From Alphaproteobacteria bacterium (GTDB taxonomy: Bacteria; Pseudomonadota; Alphaproteobacteria; CACIAM-22H2): 38,653 bases of DNA. The DNA is taken from positions 1-38,653 of the forward strand of contig JAEULA010000053.1 in NCBI GenBank assembly GCA_016793165.1, read 5' to 3'. Numbering within the stretch: the first letter of the stretch is position 1; every line of letters begins with the position of its first letter. The notes beneath the pieces are model-generated. The model worked only from the letters and a program-made list of their open reading frames with translations, did not search any database and had not been told where the DNA came from. Positions 14,838 through 22,389 of this stretch are shown one piece after another. A program made the translations under genes and the position numbers.

Positions 14838-14985
14838 GCTTCCCCCGGGTGTGCCGCGGCCATGGTCAGGATTCACTCAGGATCTCGTCAAGATCGGCGA
14901 GCGGCTATCGGTGAGCCTCCCGGATGGGACGACGGTCCTGCGGGCAGGGGCCAGTTCATCGCGTCGGTGATGGGAGGATCGGGCA

Positions 14986-17220
14986 ATGAAGAACGGATGG
15001 CGATCGGTTGGTCTCACGCTGGTAGTGCGGTGCGATCCTGCGCGGCTTCGCCCGCATGCGCGCCGCGATGCGGAATCGGCCGTGATGCGCTGCCGCAAGC
15101 GGCTCGCGCTGCTCGGCGCGATGCTCCTGGCGATGTGCGCCGCGGCGCCGGCCGAAGCCGTGATCGTCCGCGCGACCGTCAACATCCTCGCCAGCGGGAT
15201 CGAGGCCGTCGGCGGCACGATCATCGCCGTGGGTCCGGCTGCGCCAATCGTGGATTTCAGCGGCACGGATGTCACCGGCCTGGGCGGCGGCAATCCGTTC
15301 GACCAGACCAGCTTCATGACCAACGACTGCACGACGGGGACGTCGATCTGCGACCAGGTGCGGATCCGCATCGGCGGCGTCATCGATATCGATACCTCGC
15401 CCGGTTTTGCGGTCGTGGCGCCGAAGATCGAGCCGCAGGACGTGGCCACCTTCATCTTCTCGGCCCCCGGAACGCTGGAATTGCGACTGGACACGGAGGT
15501 CGTGTTCTGGGACGAGGATCCGCTCTCGCCGCTCGCCGGCGCCGGCATTTCGCGCTACAGCTTCGGCGCGTGGCAGGTCACCGGCACCGACGGCTTCACC
15601 TTCGGTCCGACGCGCGATGACGCCAGCGGCGATATCGCCATCGGCCAGATCCTCTCCTTCGACCTCGCGCCCGGAACCTACCGGCTGTTCTCCCCGGCCG
15701 TGTCGGTCTTCCTTTGTGCGGAGTCGCCCGCCGACGGCTTCTGCAGGGAGACCCCGGTTCCGGCGCCGGCGAGCCTGGCGGTGTTCGTGGCGGCGATCCT
15801 GGGCCTGCTGGGGCTGCGCGGCGGATCGCGCGCGCTGGCGATCGCCGCCTGCGCGATGCTCGCTGCGGTCCTGGCGATCCCTCCGGCACAGGCGGCGTTG
15901 TTCCAGTTCAGGATCCTCTTCGACGAGGGGCCGCTCGCGGGCACTGACCATGTCGGCTCGTTCCAGACCGGCAGCGACGCGCAACCCGGCATCTACTATC
16001 CCGATCAGGCGGACCCGGCGCGTCGCCTGCTCACCTTCGACGTCAACATCGCAGGCGCCTCGTTCGACATGTTCGACGACGTGCTGCCCGGCCAGAACCC
16101 GACGGTGCGGCTCTCGAGCAACCTCGCGGAACTCACGTCGCAAGGCGTCGACTTTCACACGGCCGACGTTGCGATTCCCTATCTGTTCATCTGGCTCTAC
16201 GACGGTGATGTCGATTTCAACATCGTCGAATTCCGGGCCGGCGCGAGCGATGGGCTGAGCCGAGGGAGCATCGTCTCCATCACCCAGGGCATCGACGACA
16301 TCGCGATCCCGCCGCACACGCCGGAGGCCGAGCGATTCGTCGACCTGCTGGGACCGGATGGATTGCGCGCGCGCTTCCCGCTTGCCGTCGACGAGCCCGC
16401 GGTTCCGGCGCCCGCAACGCCGTTCCTGCTGGGGGCGGGACTCTGGATGCTCGCCGGCGTGCGTCGCAGCCGACCATTGGCGCGCGATGACCGGGGCCGG
16501 TATCGCGCCATGGTCGAGAGGGCGACCGGGTTCCGACAGTGGCGCATCCGCGCATCATTCCGGGATTGCCGCCATGCGATCGCGGCTCTCGTTCTTGGTC
16601 TCGGTGCCGCCGGCAGCGCGCATGGCGCTTCGATTCACCTCGCCAACATCGTGCCGGTGGCCACCGGGGTGAACGACTTCGAGCTCGCGCCGGCGATTCT
16701 CGTGAACACCTGGGCGCAGGACGGCATTCGCGTCACACAGGTCGCCGGCAGCGGCGTCATCTGGCTGGCTTCCGGCTTGGGCAACGGCACGCGCTCCTGG
16801 TACCCCGACAGCGGCGACGATGGCTGGACACGCATCACGCTGGACAGCGGGAACAACTTCGATGCCGTTTCCTTCTTCGGCGGCTCCGGCTGGCTCGCCC
16901 CGCCGCAGACCATGTACGTCGAACTCGCCGACGACGGCGTGGTGGTGCTCAGCAGCACGCTCGACGCCACCTTCGCCGGCAGCTGGTTCGGCTTCGCCGG
17001 CGGCGATTTCGACGAGGTCCGCATCCGCGCCTCGCAGGGCATGATCACCGGGTTGCTGGACTGCCCGTCGGGCGGGCCGGGGGGCGATAGCGGCTGCAAC
17101 CTCGCCTGGCTGGACGACCTGCGTGTGGGTGCGGCCGTGATCACCACACCTGTTTCGCTGCCGTCCACGCTGGGATTGCTCGTGTTGGCGCTTGCACTCA
17201 CGAAGCGCAGCCGCGGATAA
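14986..17220 (+). CDS. three-module secreted protein with three PEP-CTERM-like tails
   Basis: A 744-residue open frame that looks like three secreted proteins joined head to tail. Module 1: signal segment LALLGAMLLAMCAAAPAEA (residues 40-58), a beta-rich body, and a tail VPAPASLAVFVAAILGLLGL at 258-277. Module 2: hydrophobic segment RALAIAACAMLAAVLAIPPA, then QA (282-303), a body starting LFQFRILFDEG, and a tail VPAPATPFLLGAGLWMLAGV then RRSR at 473-496. Module 3: AIAALVLGLGAAGSAHG (531-547), a body with WYPDSGDDGWTRITLDSG, and a tail VSLPSTLGLLVLALALTKRS at 723-742. ATG 14986 has GGGAGG eight bases upstream; ATG 15085 would give a shorter signal. No stop codon or clear internal ribosome-binding site separates the modules. 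Gene fusion by loss of stops is the simplest explanation. Confidence 0.75.
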   Translation: MKNGWRSVGLTLVVRCDPARLRPHARRDAESAVMRCRKRLALLGAMLLAMCAAAPAEAVIVRATVNILASGIEAVGGTIIAVGPAAPIVDFSGTDVTGLGGGNPFDQTSFMTNDCTTGTSICDQVRIRIGGVIDIDTSPGFAVVAPKIEPQDVATFIFSAPGTLELRLDTEVVFWDEDPLSPLAGAGISRYSFGAWQVTGTDGFTFGPTRDDASGDIAIGQILSFDLAPGTYRLFSPAVSVFLCAESPADGFCRETPVPAPASLAVFVAAILGLLGLRGGSRALAIAACAMLAAVLAIPPAQAALFQFRILFDEGPLAGTDHVGSFQTGSDAQPGIYYPDQADPARRLLTFDVNIAGASFDMFDDVLPGQNPTVRLSSNLAELTSQGVDFHTADVAIPYLFIWLYDGDVDFNIVEFRAGASDGLSRGSIVSITQGIDDIAIPPHTPEAERFVDLLGPDGLRARFPLAVDEPAVPAPATPFLLGAGLWMLAGVRRSRPLARDDRGRYRAMVERATGFRQWRIRASFRDCRHAIAALVLGLGAAGSAHGASIHLANIVPVATGVNDFELAPAILVNTWAQDGIRVTQVAGSGVIWLASGLGNGTRSWYPDSGDDGWTRITLDSGNNFDAVSFFGGSGWLAPPQTMYVELADDGVVVLSSTLDATFAGSWFGFAGGDFDEVRIRASQGMITGLLDCPSGGPGGDSGCNLAWLDDLRVGAAVITTPVSLPSTLGLLVLALALTKRSRG

Positions 17221-17233
17221 GTCGCCCCGCTTT

Positions 17234-17264
17234 TGGACGGCCCTTTGCAGCCAGGGCGCCGTCC
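17234..17264 (+). terminator. possible hairpin terminator
   Basis: GGACGG-CCCT, loop TTGCAGCC, AGGG-CG-CCGTCC, starting about 15 bases after the stop of the three-module gene. No T-run follows. The GGGCGCCGTCC arm resembles the family-C palindrome, so it may be a repeat rather than a true terminator. Confidence 0.35.
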
Positions 17265-17517
17265 ATTCCAATGCCTCGACTCTCGCGGACGACCGCGAGC
17301 ACCATCTGCGCCGGGATCGCGACGCGGCCGCCCGCCTCGCATGCCCTCGCGCCCCGGCAGTCGGCCTCTCGATACGCTCAAGCTGCCCGGAAGGCTCCAA
17401 CGACATCGGGAGCAACCCGATATGGAATCCGGAATAGACCGGCCCACTTGCCAATCCGGGCTCCGGCGCCGGATGCATCGTGTATGTTTGGCGGGCGTCA
17501 CCGGAGGAGAGGCACCC

Positions 17518-18042
17518 ATGAAGAACCGGATCGTGGCCATGGTGTTTCTCGCTGTCGCGACATTCTTGCCTCAAGCCAAGGCAGGTCGGATCTACGACTT
17601 CGAGGGACAGTGCTCGGGCGGCTGTACGGGCACGGCCAAAGGCGTTCTCGAGCTGGCCGACAGCCATGAGCCCGGGGCCCAGCTCACGCCCGCCGATTTT
17701 GTCTCCTTTCAATACGAGGGGATCTACTACGACATCCTGGTGAACCCGCTCCACGGTCTGTTGCCGCCTGCCACAGGCCCCACCGTCGAATGGGTCGAGG
17801 TCGACGGGGTCGGTTCAGGCACCGGACTCAATGCGTGTGGGAGCACCGCCGGAATCCCGAACGACTTCTTTTGCCCGACCGCTCACTTCTGGTCCTTCGA
17901 GTGGTTGCCCGCCGGGATCGAGCGGGATTTCGGCCCGTCTCATAGCTGGACGCTTCGCCCCGTACCTCAACCCGCCACCGTCGCGCTCTTCGGCATCGGT
18001 GTTGCCGGACTCGGTTTTTGGAGAAGACGCTCCCGAGTTTAA
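17518..18042 (+). CDS. secreted PEP-CTERM protein
   Basis: A 174-residue secreted protein. The signal peptide is MKNRIVAMVFLAVATFLPQA, KA. The mature part begins GRIYDFEGQCSGGCTGTAKG and continues to FVSFQYEGIYYDIL; it has paired cysteines and looks beta-rich. The sorting tail is VPQPATVALFGIGVAGLGFW, then RRRSR: the PEP-like box, a membrane-spanning stretch and the arginine cluster. Such proteins are cleaved and anchored by an exosortase, which is not encoded in this window. GGAGGAGAGG lies 5-14 bases before ATG 17518. The 297 bases separating it from the upstream gene hold only a possible hairpin. Confidence 0.85.
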   Translation: MKNRIVAMVFLAVATFLPQAKAGRIYDFEGQCSGGCTGTAKGVLELADSHEPGAQLTPADFVSFQYEGIYYDILVNPLHGLLPPATGPTVEWVEVDGVGSGTGLNACGSTAGIPNDFFCPTAHFWSFEWLPAGIERDFGPSHSWTLRPVPQPATVALFGIGVAGLGFWRRRSRV

Positions 18043-18440
18043 GAAAGGAGCCGAGCCCCGCGGTCTCTCGAGAGGTCTCCTGCCAGAGGCGGCGCGATAT
18101 GCCGTTGTGGAGATCGAGGCTCCAGTCACTCCAAGACCCCGGATTGGAGAGGCCGATGTAGCGGCGGGCGACGCCGTCGTCGTCGATGCGCAGGTGGAAG
18201 GTGGCGATCGCGAGTGCTCGGAGCTCGGCCGCACGCGCCGGCGCGACGTGACCGCCTCGTCCTTCCGCTGGCCCTTCGCGGCGCGCAGGATGGCGTCGAG
18301 TCGCCTGGCCATCTCGCGCGCGGCGCAAGCGACGCCTTGGGGCGGGATCAGCGACGGCGTGCGCCGCGCGATCTCGAAGCGGTGGCGGACGGGGGCGACC
18401 CTCCGCCGACAAGCTCTCGTGCAGGGGATGCCAATTCAGC
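17860..18440 (-). pseudogene. possible frameshifted gene remnant
   Basis: Two minus-strand frames give protein-like sequence in sequence order. The first is VRHRFEIARRTPSLIPPQGV, then AREMARRLDAILRAAKGQRK (about 18400-18260). After a frame change comes ELRALAIATFHLRIDDDGVA, RRYIGLSNPGSWSDWSLDLH (about 18230-18100). No start codon with a ribosome-binding site is seen and the family is not recognised. Part lies over the end of the PEP-CTERM gene on the other strand, where it is certainly not coding. Treat as a weak candidate; 18443-18699 shows nothing. Confidence 0.25.
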
Positions 18441-18699
18441 CGCCACCGCGTCGGGCCCGTGCAGATGGGCCCCGGCGCGGGCGGGATGAGCTTACGGTGA
18501 AGGCGGCCAGCGCGAGCGCGTTACGAGCGCGTCGCGCAATCAAGCAGCGTCCGCAATCGAATTCGGGACGGAACCCCGATTACCCCATCGCAGCCGCGGC
18601 GGACGGCTCGGGGCACGAACCGGGCTCGTGATCAACCGTGCGGATGCCGGGACGAAACCCGATCCGGCGACGCTTCTCCGCTCCCTTCCCGGCAGCGGA

Positions 18700-19506
18700 T
18701 CACGGGTGAACCGCCAGCACGGCGCCCCAGACGATGAGCGCGACGCCTGCAATGCGCCCGAGCCAATGGCCCTGCGGAACCGTTTTCTCGAGCAGCACGA
18801 AGGTCGCGATCCCGAGGATCCAGTACAGATTCATCACACCGCCGAAGAACAGCAGCGACATCAGGAACCAGCAGCAGCCGATGCAATAGGCGCCGTGCCC
18901 GAGCCCCATCAGAACCGCACCCGCCGGGCCGGGCCGCCAGTTGTGCATGAGGAAGCTCAGCGGGGTCCGGCAGTGGCGAAGGCACGACGCCTTGAGCGGT
19001 GTCAGCTGCCAGATGCCGGCCGCGACCAGGATGCCGACGCCGAGCCAACGGCTGCTTGTCGCCATCGTCGGCGACAGCAGGCGTGCGGCGTCGAGGCCCG
19101 CCTGCAGCGCGGTGGCGGCCACGGAGAAGGCGCCCCAGGCCAGCAGGTACCCGGCGCCGAACAGGGCCGTGGGAAGCAGCGGCGCTTCCGCGGCCCTGTC
19201 CTTGCGATTGATCCTCGCGAACAGCAGCAATGTGGGGACCGCGCTGGGCAGCATCATCGCGATCATCATGACCCACCACATGACGAAGATCGTCGCCGCG
19301 TAGGCGGGCGTCCACGTCGCGGGCTGAACCATCCGGCTGCTCATGCCGACCATCGAGTGCCCGGATCCGCCCGTGCCCATGTCCGAACCGAGCAGGAGCC
19401 ACACCCAGGCGATCGCAAGGACCGCCGCCAGCCCCGCGACGAGAGTTATCCGATCGCGGCCCGGCAATGCCGCCGGCACGCGCGCGCCCGCGTTGCTCTC
19501 GAACAT
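18700..19506 (-). CDS. DUF2182 integral membrane protein
   Basis: A 268-residue protein with about six to seven membrane helices. It matches the DUF2182 family, predicted metal-binding membrane proteins. Family hallmarks are ATIFVMWWVMMIAMMLPSAV, the cysteine pair in KASCLRHCR, and GLGHGAYCIGCCWFLMSLLF with its GxxYCxGCCW motif. The histidine- and cysteine-rich helices suggest a metal ligand role, but the function is not established. It begins eight bases after the stop of the DUF1326 gene, so the two form one operon. This is a pairing seen widely in Proteobacteria. Confidence 0.85.
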   Translation of the reverse strand: MFESNAGARVPAALPGRDRITLVAGLAAVLAIAWVWLLLGSDMGTGGSGHSMVGMSSRMVQPATWTPAYAATIFVMWWVMMIAMMLPSAVPTLLLFARINRKDRAAEAPLLPTALFGAGYLLAWGAFSVAATALQAGLDAARLLSPTMATSSRWLGVGILVAAGIWQLTPLKASCLRHCRTPLSFLMHNWRPGPAGAVLMGLGHGAYCIGCCWFLMSLLFFGGVMNLYWILGIATFVLLEKTVPQGHWLGRIAGVALIVWGAVLAVHP

Positions 19507-19514
19507 CGGGCGCC

Positions 19515-20180
19515 CTAGGGGCGACCGAATTTCTGCTTGTATTCGCTGTAGCTGTGCACCAGCCCCTTGGGCCCCCAGGCGACATGCGCCATCGAGCTGT
19601 GCCGGCGGTTCAGGTCGAACTTGATCGGGCCGGTCCCCTTGGCGAAGCCGGCGACGTTCTCCGCTTCGTGGAACACCCAGCCGTTCGGCAGCACCGTGAT
19701 CATCTGATGCTCGGCGTCGGTCACCGGATTGCGGATCGGCTCGCTGTGCGCGCGCACCACGCCCCGCACGTCGACGCGGGCGCGCCGCTTGTCCAGGTCC
19801 CATTCGAAGGTGATCGGCGCGAACAGCGGATCCTTGATCGTCTCGATGATGGTCGAGAAGATCTGGAACATGGTGCCGACCGACTGGTCTGCGCCGGAAA
19901 GAATGTAGAACAGGGCGTCCCGCTGGGCGTCGCTGGCGCGCTCGTCGATGATCGGATGCATCACGCCGTGGCCGTGATGGATCGCGCGCGGGAAATAGAA
20001 GGTGGCGATCACCGACAGGCCGTCGAGCGGCACTCCGTCGCAATGGCCCTTGTCGATCTTGAAGCCGACCGCACCGGTGCAATCACCGTAGGTCGGGTCC
20101 GCCATCGACTCGCACGGGCACCCCAGATCGCAGCTGCAGTACTCGATGTATTTGCCTTCGATCAACCAGTCGCGAGCCAT
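19515..20180 (-). CDS. DUF1326 domain protein
   Basis: A 221-residue soluble protein of the DUF1326 family. The diagnostic N-terminal cysteine motif is YIEYCSCDLGCPCES, close to WLIEGKYIE. Further segments are GVPLDGLSVIATFYFPRAIH, HGHGVMHPIIDERASDAQRD and a C-terminal SSMAHVAWGPKGLVHSYSEY. It has no signal peptide. The cysteines and histidines suggest metal binding; the reaction is unknown. GGGAGG lies five bases before ATG 20180. It is the first gene of the operon with DUF2182. Confidence 0.88.
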   Translation of the reverse strand: MARDWLIEGKYIEYCSCDLGCPCESMADPTYGDCTGAVGFKIDKGHCDGVPLDGLSVIATFYFPRAIHHGHGVMHPIIDERASDAQRDALFYILSGADQSVGTMFQIFSTIIETIKDPLFAPITFEWDLDKRRARVDVRGVVRAHSEPIRNPVTDAEHQMITVLPNGWVFHEAENVAGFAKGTGPIKFDLNRRHSSMAHVAWGPKGLVHSYSEYKQKFGRP

Positions 20181-20580
20181 ATCGGCCTCCCTTGGAAGCG
20201 AGATGCGTGGCGTGCCGCACGGCTCGGAGCCCGAGCCGACCTTGGTTCAATCGTCGGTTCAGTCTCGTGCAAATGGAGGCCGCGCGCAACAAGCCGGGCC
20301 GGAGCCCGGATCACACGTCCGCATCGGGGAAGACGGCGCCGACGGCTTCGGCCAGGGCACCCGCACGTTCGCTGCGCAGCTCGATCGCGGACCGCCAGCG
20401 GATCCCCCAACATGCGCGACGCGCGCGTCGTTCCTCGAAGGGTTCGGCAGGCACTCCATATCCGAGCGGAGGATTTTTTCCGGCCGTGAGCTGAACTAGG
20501 CTCACTGCCGGATCGCCGACGGGGCGGAGCCGAGCGCTGCGGCAACTGCCTCGCGGGAGTCATGCAACAGGGGGAGCCCG
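20181..20580. other. 400-base intergenic region
   Basis: This holds the upstream regions of the divergent DUF1326 operon (left) and the membrane protein gene at 20581 (right). A 64-codon minus-strand frame from a GTG at 20505 (ends ELRSERAGALAEAVGAVFPD) has a faintly protein-like end but no ribosome-binding site or family. I do not call it a gene. Confidence 0.4.
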
Positions 20581-21360
20581 ATGCCGGTGACGCTGCTGCA
20601 ATGGGGGCCGGTCCTGGCCATGGGCTCCATCATGATCGCGATGGGCCTCTACAGCGCCTTTTTCGGGCTGTACGCCGAGAGGCGTCGGGCCCGGTTGATC
20701 TACGGACTGACGCTCTTCGCCTATATGACCTGGATCTACCCGGCGCTGCTCGGCTTGATGTCGAGCGTCCTCTTCATGCACCCGGACCCGCATGTGCTGC
20801 GGGCTGGAGCGGTGATCCTGCAGGGTGCCGGGCTCGTCATCGCGCTCTATGTCTCGGGCCGGCATGCCGGCTACGTGTTTCGCATCATCTGCTGTTCGAT
20901 CGGGATCCTCGTCGGCTTGGCTTTCGGCCTGGTCCTGCGGACGACGCTCGGAATCGCGAGCCCGATCTTCGGCATCGTGGTGCCCGCCGTCACCGCGGCC
21001 ATCGGCGGATGGATCGGCTGGGAGAAGGGGCCGACCGTCCGCGCCGGCTGGAAGATCGTGTGCTTCGCGGCCGCCGGTGCCGGCATGACGGCATCGGGCA
21101 GCGTGGCCATCATCGTCGCGTGGCTGAAGGACGAGCCGCTCCGGCAGACATTCGATCTGATCCTCTCGATCCTTTCGCCGCCCCTCAAGCTCCTGATCAG
21201 CGATTTCTCGATCGCCGAAATGCTCGCCTCCGCCGCGGTGACGGCGATCGTCTTCGTGGTCGGCGCCGCTATCCAGTGCGGTCAACTCCGACGCAGCGCA
21301 CCCAACGAGGCCGCGGTGTGCGACCTGATCATCGCGAGGCTGGCGCGGATTGGAAAATAG
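20581..21360 (+). CDS. multi-pass membrane protein of unknown function
   Basis: A 259-residue protein with about seven hydrophobic segments, for example VLAMGSIMIAMGLYSAFFGL, LTLFAYMTWIYPALLGLMSS and IASPIFGIVVPAVTAAIGGW, and a C-terminal SAAVTAIVFVVGAAIQCG. It ends in a short cytoplasmic tail. GGGGGAG lies four bases before ATG 20581. I do not recognise a family or any catalytic motif. A possible partner is the small membrane protein encoded convergently at 21449. Confidence 0.7.
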   Translation: MPVTLLQWGPVLAMGSIMIAMGLYSAFFGLYAERRRARLIYGLTLFAYMTWIYPALLGLMSSVLFMHPDPHVLRAGAVILQGAGLVIALYVSGRHAGYVFRIICCSIGILVGLAFGLVLRTTLGIASPIFGIVVPAVTAAIGGWIGWEKGPTVRAGWKIVCFAAAGAGMTASGSVAIIVAWLKDEPLRQTFDLILSILSPPLKLLISDFSIAEMLASAAVTAIVFVVGAAIQCGQLRRSAPNEAAVCDLIIARLARIGK

Positions 21361-21448
21361 AGACTCTCTCCGGAGCCGATTTTGCTGAGCTCCGGCGATT
21401 ACGGCGCGCGGCGAGGCGCGTCCCGTCCGGTGAGGATTTCGCCCAGGG

Positions 21449-21634
21449 TCAGGGAGCGCCGGAGCTGGGTCCGGCATCGGAGTCCAGGCGCGGCAGCACG
21501 ATGCCGAGGCCAGCGCCGCCCACCACGACGAGCGCGACGGCCGGCAGCCCCCATCCGATCAATATGCATCCCAGGCCGGCAATGGCGGCGATCGTCGAAA
21601 GTGCGGCGATGATGTTCTTCATTCGGCGCGTCAT
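21449..21634 (-). CDS. small two-helix membrane protein
   Basis: A 61-residue protein: MTRRMKNIIAALSTIAAIAG, then LGCILIGWGLPAVALVVVGG, then a short acidic tail DSDAGPSSGAP. It has two membrane segments with a glycine-rich turn. ATG 21634 has GGGAG five bases upstream; ATG 21622 is an alternative. A broken paralogue at 10436-10534 shows the gene has been copied within the genome. Function unknown. Confidence 0.55.
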   Translation of the reverse strand: MTRRMKNIIAALSTIAAIAGLGCILIGWGLPAVALVVVGGAGLGIVLPRLDSDAGPSSGAP

Positions 21635-21946
21635 CGCGGCTCCCGGGATCAAAGTCGAGCGATCATCTCTCGAGAAATCGCATCGCGACAAGGTTTTCCG
21701 CAGCTGCGCCGAGCGCGCATCGAGGAGAACATCGTTAAAGAGCAGATCTGCACGGCGCGCCGACGACGCCGAAATGCGTGCGGAAACAAGTCTCCACTGG
21801 AGAATTTCTCATCCTCGCGCGGGATCAAACCTGTCGTGGAGAGAATTTCTCCTCTCCGCCCCGATCGCGTGCGACCCGCCGCGAACCGTCGAACGGCGGC
21901 TCGGGCGAGACGCACGCGCCCGGTCATGGGGTGAGCGGCCGGCGGA
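21635..21946. other. 312-base intergenic region with short palindromes
   Basis: No gene is supported. GAGAATTTCTC, a near-palindrome, occurs at 21800-21810 and again at 21842-21851 as part of GGAGAGAATTTCTCCTCTCC. Between them lies GGGATCAAACCTGTCG, which resembles a half REP-A unit. Confidence 0.4.
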
Positions 21947-22231
21947 TCACCGCGCCGTCGGACCGGCGGTTTCGGGCCCGATCGTCGCGGCGACTTCGGT
22001 CACCTTGTCCGCCGGGAATCCGCCGCGCTCGGCATGGCGCCGGATGATCTCGGCGCTCTCGGCCTCGTGGACGCAGTAGATCTTGTCGCCGGCGACGTAG
22101 CTCGTGACCCAGCGATAGGGAACGCCGAGCCCGGCAACCACCTCGTTCGACTTGGCCGCGATCTCCCGAAGCTCGGCCGCATTCAGCTTGTCGGCTCCGG
22201 GAATGTTCCGTTCAATGACGTAGGTCTGCAT
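21947..22231 (-). CDS. DUF4242 family protein
   Basis: A 94-residue cytoplasmic protein: MQTYVIERNIPGADKLNAAE, then VPYRWVTSYVAGDKIYCVHE and ESAEIIRRHAERGGFPADKV. This is the DUF4242 pattern (a ferredoxin-like alpha/beta fold; a Streptomyces member binds nickel). The conserved Y-C-x-H-E segment is intact. AAGGAGA six bases upstream supports ATG 22231. It is transcribed away from the SARP regulator at 22390, 158 bases apart, which suggests regulation by that protein. Confidence 0.85.
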   Translation of the reverse strand: MQTYVIERNIPGADKLNAAELREIAAKSNEVVAGLGVPYRWVTSYVAGDKIYCVHEAESAEIIRRHAERGGFPADKVTEVAATIGPETAGPTAR

Positions 22232-22318
22232 CGTTCGTCTCCTTTTGTTGCAGCAAGCGCATCCGAGCCGATCGGCGTTGGACCGGGCGTGTCGGGCGGA
22301 AATCCGCCGTCGCGCGGG

Positions 22319-22342
22319 CGTCACACGGCGCGTCACACGCCG
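22319..22342 (+). promoter_or_regulatory. direct heptamer repeats, candidate regulator site
   Basis: TCACACG occurs at 22321 and again at 22333 within GCGTCACACGGC and GCGTCACACGCC, a 12-bp period, in the gap between the DUF4242 gene and the SARP-type regulator. SARP/OmpR-type winged helices usually bind direct heptamers about 11 bp apart, so this is a plausible operator. The link is inferred. Confidence 0.35.
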
Positions 22343-22389
22343 TCGTCGGAGCTGCGAGGACGTTCTCACCGTAGGCTGGGAGGAACGGC

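Noticed and set aside
12129..15620. Very long plus-strand open frame (over 1100 codons)
   Set aside because: It is antisense to the regulator at 11949-14837, has no ribosome-binding site or domain, and has the Arg/Gln/Asp-rich composition of a GC-rich shadow frame.
16510..17220. Separate gene for the third secreted module starting at ATG 16510
   Set aside because: There is no convincing ribosome-binding site before this ATG and the frame is continuous with the upstream modules; kept only as an alternative.
20311..20505. 64-codon minus-strand frame in the DUF1326 upstream gap
   Set aside because: It has a GTG start without ribosome-binding site, no family similarity, and lies in a region expected to hold promoters.
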